A stretch of 64,000 nt of DNA from Altererythrobacter ishigakiensis (GTDB lineage: Bacteria > Pseudomonadota > Alphaproteobacteria > Sphingomonadales > Sphingomonadaceae): contig NZ_CP015963.1 in assembly GCF_001663155.1 (NCBI RefSeq), positions 372,001 to 436,000 of the forward strand, given 5' to 3'. Under the pieces are notes generated by a model that worked only from the letters and a program-made list of their open reading frames with translations, ran no database searches and had not been told where the DNA came from. Numbering within the stretch: position 1 is the first letter of the stretch; every line of letters starts with the position of its first letter. The translations under genes were made by a program, and so were the position numbers. Shown piece after piece: positions 17,943-26,571 of this stretch.

Positions 17943-18452
17943 ATGTCGAGCGCCATTCCAGACACAACTGATTCGCAAGTTTCTTCAGTTTCGGCTGTGA
18001 GCGCGGCAGAGGTTGCGCGAGGTGTCATGCGCTTGTTTGCGCGCAACGATATCTGGTGTCTGCCAGAGATGCCGCTCCGCAACAAACGACGCGCCGACCT
18101 GATGGGTGTAGACGCCAAGGGCCAGATCGTAATCGTAGAGATCAAAGTCGCGCGAGGCGACTTGCTGGGTGACGGGAAGTGGCCTGATTATCTAGAATTT
18201 TGCGATCGCTTCTATTGGGCGCTTGCACCTGAACTGGATCGCAGCCCGCTGGATAGTCCGGATTACCAGCCCGAAGCCTGCGGTGTGATTATTGCTGATG
18301 GCTACGATGCGGAGATCATTCGTCCCGCCCCGTTGCACCCATTGGCCGCCGCCCGGCGCAAGAAAGAGGTAGAGCGGCTCGCCCGCACCGCCTTGCGGCG
18401 CCATACCGGGCTGATCGATCCGCGCAGCGCGGAGCTGTTTCCGGGCTTATAG
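17943..18452 (+). CDS. mmcB: MmcB family DNA repair protein
   Basis: This 169-residue member of the MmcB family (formerly DUF1052) has a restriction-endonuclease-like fold. The characteristic core is EVARGVMRLFARNDIWCLPEMPLRNKRRADLMGVD, and the ExK-like segment IVIVEIKVARGDLLGDGKWPDYLEFCDRFYWA follows. In Caulobacter, MmcB acts in DNA-damage repair and mutagenesis; that is family knowledge, not seen here. The catalytic-type D and ExK residues are present. It is followed after 63 bp by a fatty acid hydroxylase gene. Confidence 0.88.
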   Translation: MSSAIPDTTDSQVSSVSAVSAAEVARGVMRLFARNDIWCLPEMPLRNKRRADLMGVDAKGQIVIVEIKVARGDLLGDGKWPDYLEFCDRFYWALAPELDRSPLDSPDYQPEACGVIIADGYDAEIIRPAPLHPLAAARRKKEVERLARTALRRHTGLIDPRSAELFPGL

Positions 18453-18515
18453 AAGGTGCTTATGAAGCGTCAGTAATCAGTCGCAAATCGACGTGCGCAG
18501 CGTTAAGACAGGCTC

Positions 18516-19238
18516 ATGGTCTTTGGTCTTATGTTTGCAGCTGTCTCGATGACGCTGATTGTGGCGCTGCGCTATTTGATAAGCAGCGGCATGTTCGCCT
18601 GGATAACCGTCAGGCTCCGCCCCGGCCAGCATGACGGGTTGAAGCCGCAAATCCGCCGCGAGATCAAATGGTCGCTAGCATCGGCCGCGATCTATGGAGT
18701 TCCGGCCGGGCTGGCCTTTTGGAGTTGGCGGCATCTTGGGTGGACGCATATGTATCTAGACCCGCTCGACTACCCTGTGTGGTATATGCCTTTATCAGCG
18801 CTGATCTATCTGTTCGCGCACGACACCTGGTTCTATTGGACGCATCGTGCGATGCATTGGCCTGTCTTGTTCAGGCTGGCCCATTCGGTGCACCACAACA
18901 GCCGCCCGCCGACTGCTTGGGCGGCAATGAGCTTCCACCCGATCGAAGCGCTGAGCGGGGCGATAGTTATTCCAGCGCTTGTCCTCCTGGTCCCGATCCA
19001 CATGGGCATTCTAGGCCTGGTGCTGGCAGTTATGACGATTATGGGCGTCACCAATCATATGGGATGGGAAATGTTTCCCCGCTGGCTTGTTCACTCAAGG
19101 TTTGGCAAGTGGGTGATAACAGCCAGCCATCACGAACGTCATCACGAAGAATATCAATGCAATTACGGGCTCTATTTCCGCTTTTGGGACAAGGTTTGCG
19201 GTACCGATCGCGGACTGACAACAAGGTTCGCGCAATGA
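18516..19238 (+). CDS. sterol desaturase/fatty acid hydroxylase family membrane protein
   Basis: This 240-residue di-iron membrane oxygenase has three to four transmembrane helices. The eight-histidine signature is present: HDTWFYWTHRAMH, HSVHHNSRPP with SFHPIEA, and HHERHHEEYQCNYG near the C-terminus. In Sphingomonadales such enzymes include carotenoid beta-ring hydroxylases and lipid hydroxylases, so the substrate is not fixed by the sequence. Its stop overlaps the start of the next gene by 4 bp (ATGA), showing coupling to a DUF2141 protein, a pairing that recurs in this group. Confidence 0.88.
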   Translation: MVFGLMFAAVSMTLIVALRYLISSGMFAWITVRLRPGQHDGLKPQIRREIKWSLASAAIYGVPAGLAFWSWRHLGWTHMYLDPLDYPVWYMPLSALIYLFAHDTWFYWTHRAMHWPVLFRLAHSVHHNSRPPTAWAAMSFHPIEALSGAIVIPALVLLVPIHMGILGLVLAVMTIMGVTNHMGWEMFPRWLVHSRFGKWVITASHHERHHEEYQCNYGLYFRFWDKVCGTDRGLTTRFAQ

Positions 19239-19681
19239 GCGGCATTGGCAAGGCGGCTTTGCTAGCTGGTTGCGCCGCGGCACTGACCGGCATGAACGAG
19301 CCGCCAACAGGGACTGTCACGGTCACCATTACCGAGATGCGGTCATCAGAGGGGGTCGTTCGCGCTTGTATGACAACCAATCGCGAGATCTTTCCAAGGT
19401 GCCGCAAGGATCCTGCATCTCATCGCACAGTCGTCACCGCCAGCGAGAATATGACGCTGACTTTTACCGGAGTTAAGCCCGGAAACTATGCGATTGCGTT
19501 GCTGCATGACGAGAATGACAATGGCAAGGCCGACCGTGTACTGGGGATGATGCCTAAAGAGGGGTTCGGCTTCTCGCGCGATGCAAAGGTGCAAATGGCG
19601 CCGCCGAAATTTGATGATGCGGTCTTCGAATTCGATGGCAGCGCAGCCGAGCTGACAATCCGAATGCGCTATATGCTGTAA
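19235..19681 (+). CDS. DUF2141 secreted protein
   Basis: This 148-residue protein starts at an ATG that overlaps the upstream stop. A short hydrophobic leader with a lipoprotein-like cysteine (LLAGCAAALTG) is followed by the DUF2141 beta-sandwich: TGTVTVTITEMRSSEGVVRACM, then TFTGVKPGNYAIALLHDENDNGKAD, an acidic loop that may bind calcium. Function is unknown in the family. Co-translation with the hydroxylase suggests a related envelope role. Confidence 0.85.
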   Translation: MSGIGKAALLAGCAAALTGMNEPPTGTVTVTITEMRSSEGVVRACMTTNREIFPRCRKDPASHRTVVTASENMTLTFTGVKPGNYAIALLHDENDNGKADRVLGMMPKEGFGFSRDAKVQMAPPKFDDAVFEFDGSAAELTIRMRYML

Positions 19682-19823
19682 GATGACGTCAAAACAGCAG
19701 TGCGTCGTGATAACCAAAACTTGATCGGGAAATGAATCCTTTTTGTTTGGGCTTAACGCTAAGTTTACCACACTCCTCCAAAAGACCATGTAATTCCTAT
19801 TTTGACAGGGGACGAATTGGGTC

Positions 19824-21746
19824 ATGGATAGATTGAGCGGTCATTTCGATGCTTCGGATGTGTCCGATGTTTCGAACGATTACGATCTTGGCGACGAAGA
19901 TTTTGCTCGCGACCTGCCGCCCGCAGCCATCGGCCAGGATGAGCGCCGCATGCAAGTGCGTGCCTACAATCACTGGGCCAGCCTGTTGGGTGAACGCAAT
20001 TTCCCGTCAATCGAAGAGCTGGAGCCAGAGAATCTCCCCGATTTCGGGCCTTTCAGCGTACTTCTCGACTTTTCGACCGGCATAGAAGATCCGGCTGTCC
20101 AATACTTGGGCAATCAGCTGGCAGAGGAATGCGGCGCGGAAGGCGCGATTACCAAGCTGTCAGATGTACCTAGCCGTTCTTTGCTCAGCCGCATTACGGA
20201 TCACTATCTGCAGATCCTCGCCAATCAGGCTCCGATCGGGTTTGAAGCCGAATTCATTAATCAGCGCGGCGCCACGATCATGTATCGCGGCATTCTGCTT
20301 CCGTTCTCTAGCGACAATGACACGATCGATTTCATTTACGGTGTCATTAACTGGAAAGAGGTTGCAGACGAGGACGCAGCAAAAGAACTGCTGCTCGAAA
20401 TCGATCAGGCGCTTGAAACCGAAGATGCTTCGGAGGCGCCAGTTGAAGACGAGCCGGTTAAACGCGAAAATGGACCCGTAGCCGACTGGGCCGATGGACC
20501 CAGCGCCGACAATGATGTCGACGCCGCAAGTGAAGTTGAGAGCCAGTCTGAAGACGACGATGACGACAGGGTCGCATCGCTTGACCTGGCATCAGAACAC
20601 GAAATCTTCGATCCGCTCAATCTGCCCGAGCCTGCCTTTGGCGAATATATGCTCGACGGTGACGATCTGGAAGAAGAGGACGAAGACGAAGCCAATTATG
20701 ATTTCGCATCGCTGAGCGATCACATCGCCGCTCCAACCAAGAAGACGCAAGCGCTGGACTTGGCTGACTTCGAATTCGATTCAAGCCATTCGGATGACGA
20801 GGCTGAAGCGCCGGCAGTCGGTGCGGAAGATCAGGATGGTGTAGGCGAATCCGGCATCGCTGAAGACGCCCGGCCGGATGACGGCGATGAGCCTTCAGAG
20901 GATGCAGAATGGGCCGGTGATACAGAAGCGCAGGAAGAGGCACCGATCGGCCTCACCCCGCCTGACGTCAGCTTCGATGACGAAGCTTTCAGCATTTCTG
21001 AATCGCCAGAGCCGACACTCGGCGAAGATAGCGACCTTGCCCCGAGCACCAAATCGGACATTGTCGCGCCGATCTCTGTTGAAGCTCAGGTCAACGCGTA
21101 TTTAGACTTCGATGACGAAGCGCCAGCGCAGCTGCCGGAGGATGCCGGTCTACATGACTACCTCGCAGTCGCTCGCGAAGCTGCACAAACCGCACAGGCC
21201 AGTGAAGATCGCAGCCGCAGGGCGCTCTATGAGGCCGTGAGCCAGGCCTATGACTTCTCCGTTGTGGCAAAGGACGCGCAGGAAGATTATGCCGAGCTGC
21301 TCGAAGATTGCGGCCTTGAGGCGCAAGCCCGCGCCCCGATGACCCCGATCGTCAAGCTTGTATTTGGTGTCGACTACGACAAGACACGCCTGACCGAATA
21401 TGCCGCCGTATTGAGCTACGCGCACCGTGTCGGCATAACGCAAGGTGGCCTCGCAGATTACCTGAACGAGACTGCAGGCGGCCTCAAAGGTGTAGTCGGT
21501 GCAGAGCGCCGCTGGCGCAAGGAGCAGGCTGGCAAGGATGTTGAACCGGACAATGAAGTCCGCAGCGCTCTGGCCAGGAAATTGCGCCAGCTTGACCCGC
21601 AGGACTTCAGTGACATCAACGCGGAGGGCGGCGAATTCGGACTGGTCATGATCCGCCGCACCGAAGATGGCGAAGTGATTGTTCTGGGCGAAGTTGAACA
21701 AGATATCCCGCTGATCGAACGCGCGGCGCGCAAGCTGCTGGGCTGA
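19824..21746 (+). CDS. PAS-domain protein with long acidic middle region
   Basis: This 640-residue cytoplasmic protein starts at the ATG at 19824. Residues about 30-190 form a PAS-like sensor of the alphaproteobacterial PAS_5 type (VRAYNHWASLLGERNFPSIEELEP, then YRGILLPFSSDNDTIDFIYGVINWK). Residues about 195-430 are low-complexity and extremely rich in Asp and Glu (for example LEEEDEDEANYDF). The last 200 residues are folded, with helices and a conserved-looking LVMIRRTEDGEVIVLGEVEQD near the end. No kinase, GGDEF or DNA-binding domain is visible, so it may be a sensor or adaptor. A hairpin (21752-21770) follows the stop. Confidence 0.82.
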   Translation: MDRLSGHFDASDVSDVSNDYDLGDEDFARDLPPAAIGQDERRMQVRAYNHWASLLGERNFPSIEELEPENLPDFGPFSVLLDFSTGIEDPAVQYLGNQLAEECGAEGAITKLSDVPSRSLLSRITDHYLQILANQAPIGFEAEFINQRGATIMYRGILLPFSSDNDTIDFIYGVINWKEVADEDAAKELLLEIDQALETEDASEAPVEDEPVKRENGPVADWADGPSADNDVDAASEVESQSEDDDDDRVASLDLASEHEIFDPLNLPEPAFGEYMLDGDDLEEEDEDEANYDFASLSDHIAAPTKKTQALDLADFEFDSSHSDDEAEAPAVGAEDQDGVGESGIAEDARPDDGDEPSEDAEWAGDTEAQEEAPIGLTPPDVSFDDEAFSISESPEPTLGEDSDLAPSTKSDIVAPISVEAQVNAYLDFDDEAPAQLPEDAGLHDYLAVAREAAQTAQASEDRSRRALYEAVSQAYDFSVVAKDAQEDYAELLEDCGLEAQARAPMTPIVKLVFGVDYDKTRLTEYAAVLSYAHRVGITQGGLADYLNETAGGLKGVVGAERRWRKEQAGKDVEPDNEVRSALARKLRQLDPQDFSDINAEGGEFGLVMIRRTEDGEVIVLGEVEQDIPLIERAARKLLG

Positions 21747-21751
21747 GCGCA

Positions 21752-21770
21752 AGCCCGCTATTGGCGGGCT
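21752..21770 (+). terminator. hairpin after the PAS protein gene
   Basis: AGCCCGC-TATTG-GCGGGCT forms a perfect 7-bp stem 6 bp after the stop codon. There is no T run, so it may be a weak terminator or a 3' stabilising hairpin. Confidence 0.4.
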
Positions 21771-21800
21771 CAGATCAAATCCTCGCTGGCTTGAGTTCGC

Positions 21801-22772
21801 ATGGCGCGTTACAGCGCGTGTATGAGTGAACCTGCATGCGTGCGAAGGCGGGCCAAATTGCTAACAGTTCTCGGTTCTTTAATCGCGCTTCTGATCGCGG
21901 CGGGCTTGGCGTTGCAGATTGCGATATGGCGTAATGGACCCGCAGTCCTTGATGCGGTGGACCGCATTACAGGCGGCTCACGCGGAGCGGTTCTTGCGGA
22001 ACGCGTGAGCTATGGACCAAGCGACAAGCAGTATCTGTCTGTTTACACACCCAAAGATCCATTGGCAGAGCCAGTGCCCGTCATTGTTTTCGTGCATGGC
22101 GGCAGCTGGAACAAAGGCGATCCGGAAAATTACGGTTTTATCGGACGCGCGTTCGTGCCCGAAGGGTTCGTGGTTGTGCTAGCCGCCTATCGCCTGCACC
22201 CTGAGGCGGTCTATCCCGCCATGATCGAAGATACGGCAGCTGCGATTGCGTGGACACAGGCCAATATTGCCAAGCATGGCGGAGATCCGTCGCGCATTGT
22301 CATCGCGGGCCATTCGGCGGGCGCCTATAATGTTGCCATGACAGCATTGGAGGCGCGCTGGTTAGCCGAAGCGGGTGGGAGCACTGCGCAGATCGCAGGC
22401 GTTGTGGGCCTTGCAGGCCCTTATGACTTCTACCCCTTCGATAGCGACTCGACCCGGGCATCGTTTGGACATGTCTCACAAGGCGAAGTCACCCAGCCGA
22501 TCACCCACGTGCGCGATGACGCCCCGCCAAAGCTTTTGGTGCATGGCGAAGCCGACACTCTGGTCAAACCGCGCAATTCGCGCGAATTGGCCAAGCGCTT
22601 GGAGAATTCAGGCGCCAAGGTCGAAACGCTCTATCTCAAAGATGCCGATCACAACCAGCCACTATTGGCGCTGGCGAGCCCGTGGAGGAGCAAATCGGAA
22701 GTCTTCAGCGCCTTTGTCGAGTTTGCGCGGAAGGCACGCTCTTCAGTTCCAGTTAAGGACGAAATGCGTTAG
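21801..22772 (+). CDS. alpha/beta hydrolase (esterase), membrane-anchored
   Basis: This 323-residue esterase is of the BD-FAE/carboxylesterase type. An N-terminal hydrophobic segment (LLTVLGSLIALLIAAGLALQIAIW) should anchor it or export it. The oxyanion motif is VFVHGGSW, the nucleophile elbow is AGHSAGAYN, and the C-terminal Asp and His lie in LVHGEADTLVKP and DADHNQP. The substrate is unknown. ATG codons at 21801 and 21822 are both possible; neither has a good ribosome-binding site. A metalloprotease gene follows 6 bp downstream, so the two are probably co-transcribed. Confidence 0.87.
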   Translation: MARYSACMSEPACVRRRAKLLTVLGSLIALLIAAGLALQIAIWRNGPAVLDAVDRITGGSRGAVLAERVSYGPSDKQYLSVYTPKDPLAEPVPVIVFVHGGSWNKGDPENYGFIGRAFVPEGFVVVLAAYRLHPEAVYPAMIEDTAAAIAWTQANIAKHGGDPSRIVIAGHSAGAYNVAMTALEARWLAEAGGSTAQIAGVVGLAGPYDFYPFDSDSTRASFGHVSQGEVTQPITHVRDDAPPKLLVHGEADTLVKPRNSRELAKRLENSGAKVETLYLKDADHNQPLLALASPWRSKSEVFSAFVEFARKARSSVPVKDEMR

Positions 22773-22778
22773 CACGGC

Positions 22779-24134
22779 ATGATGCGTTTATTCTGTCACT
22801 TCGCCGCGTTCATCGCCGCATTTGTGTGGGCGGCTCAGCCCGTTTCGGCTCAATCGGTACTTCGCGACGCTGAAACAGAGGCGCTTCTCAATGATATGGC
22901 GGCTCCATTGGTAGAGGCGGCCGGACTTGCTCCGGGCAATGTCGATATCGTGCTGATCAATGATCCCTCGATCAACGCCTTTGTCGCCGGAGGGCAGGCG
23001 ATCTACATTCACACCGGGCTGATCAATGCGGCCGATACCGCCAATGAGGTACAGGGCGTTATTGCGCACGAGCTTGGCCACATCACTGGCGGGCACATCA
23101 ACCGGTTCGATGAAGGAATGTCTGCCGCGGGCAATATCTCGATCCTCAGCCTGCTGCTGGGCGTAGGCGCTGCACTCGCTGGCGCAAGCGAAGCAGGTAT
23201 CGGCATCATGCAGGCCGGTCAACGCGCGGCGCTCGGTAAGTTCCTTGCCTTCACCCGAGTGCAGGAAGCTTCTGCTGATGCGGCGGGGGCTCAGTATCTT
23301 TCAGATGCGGGGTTATCCGGACGTGGATCACTCGCTTTCTTTGGGAAACTGCTCAACCAGGAGTTCCGTTACTACCGCCGCCAGGATGATGATGCGGCCT
23401 TTACCCGGACTCACCCCCTTTCCGGTGATCGTATCGCACGTCTGCGCGAAGTCTATGAACGTGACCCCGCGTGGGGTGCACCTGATGATGCGGAAATCCA
23501 GGCCAGGTTCATGCGCGTCAAGGCGAAGCTCTATGGTTATTTGTCGACGCCTGAACGCACGCTGCAATCCTATCCGGAATATGACACCAGCGTGCCTGCA
23601 CGCTATGCGCGCGCTTACGCCTTTCACAAAAGCGCGCTGGTCGATCAGGCGCTGGCGGAAACCGATGCGTTGATCGCGACTGATCCGCAGAACCCCTATT
23701 TCCTTGAGCTCAAAGGGCAGGTCTTGCTCGAATCGGGCAAGCCCGATGAGGCACTTGATCCGCTACGCCAGGCAACTGACTTCAGCCGCAACGAGCCACT
23801 CATCTCGTCCATGCTGGGGCACGCTCTGATCGCGACAGAGGATGAGACAAATTTTGCCGAGGCTGAGCGCGTGCTGCGCGCCGCAGTGGCACGCGACAGG
23901 CTTAATCCTTTTGCCTGGTATCAGCTTGGCGTGGTCTATGCCGCGCGTGGAGACATGCCGCGCGCACGCCTTGCGAGCGCGGAACAACAGGTGATGCGGC
24001 GCAACTATCCAGAAGCCTTGCGCAGTGCTCAAGCCGCAGAAGCCGGGCTGGAACCCGGCACACCGGACTGGATTCGCGCTCAGGACATATCGCTACAGGC
24101 GCGCGCCGCCTTGGAGCAGCTTCGGGACCGATAG
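22779..24134 (+). CDS. M48 family metalloprotease with TPR repeats (BepA-like)
   Basis: This 451-residue periplasmic zinc protease has a signal peptide ending AQPVSAQS. The zinc site is HELGHITGGH, with the third ligand in EASADAAG. A helical TPR-type half (about 270-450, for example YFLELKGQVLLESGKPDEAL) follows. The layout matches BepA/YfgC, which cares for outer-membrane protein assembly; assigning that role here is inference. It lies between an esterase gene and a DsbA-like gene on the same strand, and a second M48 protease gene lies two genes downstream. Confidence 0.9.
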   Translation: MMRLFCHFAAFIAAFVWAAQPVSAQSVLRDAETEALLNDMAAPLVEAAGLAPGNVDIVLINDPSINAFVAGGQAIYIHTGLINAADTANEVQGVIAHELGHITGGHINRFDEGMSAAGNISILSLLLGVGAALAGASEAGIGIMQAGQRAALGKFLAFTRVQEASADAAGAQYLSDAGLSGRGSLAFFGKLLNQEFRYYRRQDDDAAFTRTHPLSGDRIARLREVYERDPAWGAPDDAEIQARFMRVKAKLYGYLSTPERTLQSYPEYDTSVPARYARAYAFHKSALVDQALAETDALIATDPQNPYFLELKGQVLLESGKPDEALDPLRQATDFSRNEPLISSMLGHALIATEDETNFAEAERVLRAAVARDRLNPFAWYQLGVVYAARGDMPRARLASAEQQVMRRNYPEALRSAQAAEAGLEPGTPDWIRAQDISLQARAALEQLRDR

Positions 24135-24163
24135 GGCGCCCGATTGGGACCCAAACAGGGGAA

Positions 24164-24874
24164 ATGCAGAAAATGGACGCTCGGACTTCAAACTTCCTGA
24201 TTACCGCAGCAATCGCCCTGCTATGCGGGTTTGGCGGGGCGGCAGCCTTCAATGCGACCGGCTTCGGTGACGCGCGGACCAAGGAATATCTGCTCAGCAA
24301 CCCTGAAATTCTGCCGCAAATGGCAGAGGCCTATCAACGTCAGGAGGCCGAGCGGCGCTTGGCCGGTATTGCCGACCAAGTGATGGGCGAATTTTCAGGA
24401 GCAGTTCTGGGCAATCCCGAAGGCTCCAAGGTTCTGGTCAAGTTCACTGACTACAATTGCGGGTTCTGCCGCGCCAGCCGGCCCGATATTGATCGGCTCA
24501 TTGCAGAAGATCCCGAGCTCAAGGTCGTGATCCGCGAATGGCCGATCTTCCGTGGCAGCGAAATCGCCTCACGCATGGGACTCGCCGCGGCCAAGCAAGG
24601 AAAGTTTGCTGAATTCCATGACGCCATGTTCGAACTTGCTCCGGCAACGCCGGAAAGCGTTGAACAGGCTGCCGAGCAAGCGGGAATGAACATTGATCAG
24701 GCGCGCATCGACATGGCTAGCGACGAAGTGTCAACTGAAATTGCCAAGAACAATGCGCTCGCCGCGCAGCTTGGGTTTGGCGGGACGCCCAGTTGGGTAA
24801 CTAGCAATTCCGCTTTCGAAGGTGCGGTGGGCTATGCTGCACTCAAAGACGCGGTCGACAAAGCTGGGAGCTGA
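24164..24874 (+). CDS. DsbA family thiol:disulfide oxidoreductase
   Basis: This protein of up to 236 residues has a thioredoxin fold and acts in the periplasm. An N-terminal signal-anchor (FLITAAIALLCGFGGAAAF) precedes a short dimerisation-like helix region. The active-site motif is CGFC in FTDYNCGFCRAS, and the cis-Pro loop GFGGTPSWV is intact. The helical insert AAAKQGKFAEFHDAMF is typical of the DsbA/BdbD/ScsC group. A start at 24173 (MDARTSN) gives better spacing from the GGGGAA ribosome-binding site than 24164. The next gene begins 2 bp after the stop. Confidence 0.9.
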   Translation: MQKMDARTSNFLITAAIALLCGFGGAAAFNATGFGDARTKEYLLSNPEILPQMAEAYQRQEAERRLAGIADQVMGEFSGAVLGNPEGSKVLVKFTDYNCGFCRASRPDIDRLIAEDPELKVVIREWPIFRGSEIASRMGLAAAKQGKFAEFHDAMFELAPATPESVEQAAEQAGMNIDQARIDMASDEVSTEIAKNNALAAQLGFGGTPSWVTSNSAFEGAVGYAALKDAVDKAGS

Positions 24875-24876
24875 CA

Positions 24877-25857
24877 ATGCGGGGGCTCGCTTGCCTTGCT
24901 CTGTCAACGCTGGCCTTTTCCTTTGCGCCGCAGCCATCCATTGCCAACGACGCTGAGGACGGACCGCAAAGGCGTGCGGCACAATCTGTGTTTCAACAAA
25001 GGCTTGAACAGGATCAAAAGCTGCAAGACATTGGTTGGAAGCTTGTATCAGGTAACGCCGCGTTCTGCGCCAACGCAATCCCGTCAATCGGGCTGCAGTT
25101 GCACGATATGGCCAGTTATGGGCGGCCAGATGCAGTGCGCGAACTGCTCGGCCTCAGCGGCGATATCGCCGTTTTGACAGCGGCTGCGGGCTCGCCGTCG
25201 GCACAGGCAGGCCTCACACCAAATCAGCACATCACTGCCATCGCCGGCATTGATCCTCATGGGTGGCAAAGTCAGCCGAGGAGCGATTGGCAACGGACCA
25301 AACGAATACATGACTGGATAGATCAACGCCTTGCGGAAGATGGATCGGTCACGCTGGAACTTGCTGGAGGCCGCGAGATCGCGCTCGAACCTGTGCACGC
25401 CTGCCCATCCCGGTTCGAATTGAGCGGCGACAACAAGCGCGCAATGGCTGAAGGAAGCCGGGTTATTCTGGGCTATCATTTCCCCGGCTTCGCATACCCT
25501 GAAGACGAATTGGCGGCCGCAATTGCGCATGAGCTGGCACACAATGTCCTGAACCATCGCGATTGGCTGGACACAAACGGCAGAAGCCGCAGCAATGTCC
25601 GGCTTACTGAACGCGAAGCCGATCGCATGATGCCCTGGCTGCTTGCCAATGCGGGCTACGACCCGGCTGCCGCCGCGCGTTTCATGGAGCGTTGGGGGCC
25701 GGTCCACGATGGAGGCATCTTTCGCAAACGCACGCACGATGGCTGGGATGAACGGGTTGAATTCATCGAAGCGGAGGTTGTCCGGATCGAGAAGTTACGC
25801 GCAAAAGAGGATGTCGCGAACTGGAGCCACCATTTCGAGCGCGAGATTGCGCCTTAG
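24877..25857 (+). CDS. second M48-type metallopeptidase, PDZ-like region
   Basis: This 326-residue exported protein has a signal peptide (LACLALSTLAFSFAPQPSIA). The middle holds a PDZ-like stretch (GSPSAQAGLTPNQHITAIAGIDP). The zinc motif HELAHN is followed by the third-ligand segment LTEREADRM. Tail residues are charged. The gene is immediately downstream of the DsbA-like gene and probably in one operon with the BepA-like protease, which suggests an envelope quality-control cluster. The neighbouring gene to the right is convergent and starts on the other strand. Confidence 0.87.
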   Translation: MRGLACLALSTLAFSFAPQPSIANDAEDGPQRRAAQSVFQQRLEQDQKLQDIGWKLVSGNAAFCANAIPSIGLQLHDMASYGRPDAVRELLGLSGDIAVLTAAAGSPSAQAGLTPNQHITAIAGIDPHGWQSQPRSDWQRTKRIHDWIDQRLAEDGSVTLELAGGREIALEPVHACPSRFELSGDNKRAMAEGSRVILGYHFPGFAYPEDELAAAIAHELAHNVLNHRDWLDTNGRSRSNVRLTEREADRMMPWLLANAGYDPAAAARFMERWGPVHDGGIFRKRTHDGWDERVEFIEAEVVRIEKLRAKEDVANWSHHFEREIAP

Positions 25858-25866
25858 TACGCCGAA

Positions 25867-26475
25867 CTAGTCGTCAGCAACCTTGGCATACATCGAGTTG
25901 ATCGGCTTCTCCATCACGCGGCGCACCATCGGCTCGAAGAATTCGAGCGGCGCGCTATCATAGTTCGCGTCGAACGCCGCCTGATCATATTTCTCGCAAA
26001 ACTCTGCACAGGCCTCGAAGTGTGGATTGCCGCGATATTGCTCTCGGATATCGCGATTCATTCCCACGTGATGAAAATAGAAATAGCCCTGGAATGCACC
26101 ATGCTTCTCGCAGATCCAGTGGTCGCGCTCGGAAACAAAGGGCTTGATGATCGCAGCAGCAACATCAGGGTGGTTGTATGTGCCAAGAGTGTCGCCAATA
26201 TCATGCAGTAGCGCCATGACCACATAACGTTCATCGCGCCCATCGCGGTATGCGCGGGTCGCGGTCTGCAATGAATGCTCAAGGCGGCACACTGGGAATC
26301 CGCCGAAATCCCCGTCCAGCAACTTAAGATGATCCAGCACTCGATCCGCCACACCCTTGGCGAAATTGCGATACTCGCCACCGATGATTGCCCAGTCTTC
26401 AGCAGTGCCCTGCTTCATTTCGCTGAATTTCGCGCGTTCGTGATTCTCTGAACCGGGATGTTCAATCGTGGCCAT
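25867..26475 (-). CDS. HD-domain protein of PhnZ/MIOX-like oxygenase type
   Basis: This 202-residue metal-binding HD-domain protein carries LEHSLQTATRAYRDG, ALLHDIGDTLG and YFYFHHVGMNRD, which give the His/His-Asp/His ligands. The EHSLQ segment is the same as in PhnZ, the di-iron oxygenase that cleaves 2-amino-1-hydroxyethylphosphonate. The family also resembles myo-inositol oxygenase. A conserved tail (PLEFFEPMVRRVM) is typical of the group usually labelled only as HD domain-containing. Either phosphohydrolase or oxygenase chemistry is possible; the oxygenase suggestion rests on motif likeness. No phosphonate genes are near. Confidence 0.83.
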   Translation of the reverse strand: MATIEHPGSENHERAKFSEMKQGTAEDWAIIGGEYRNFAKGVADRVLDHLKLLDGDFGGFPVCRLEHSLQTATRAYRDGRDERYVVMALLHDIGDTLGTYNHPDVAAAIIKPFVSERDHWICEKHGAFQGYFYFHHVGMNRDIREQYRGNPHFEACAEFCEKYDQAAFDANYDSAPLEFFEPMVRRVMEKPINSMYAKVADD

Positions 26476-26571
26476 GATGTCTCTCCTTGCAGATGAGCAG
26501 TGTAGCGCTCACGACAGCAGACAGCAAAACAATCTGCACCAAACCTATCAAATCGGCTAAGAGGGAACGCT

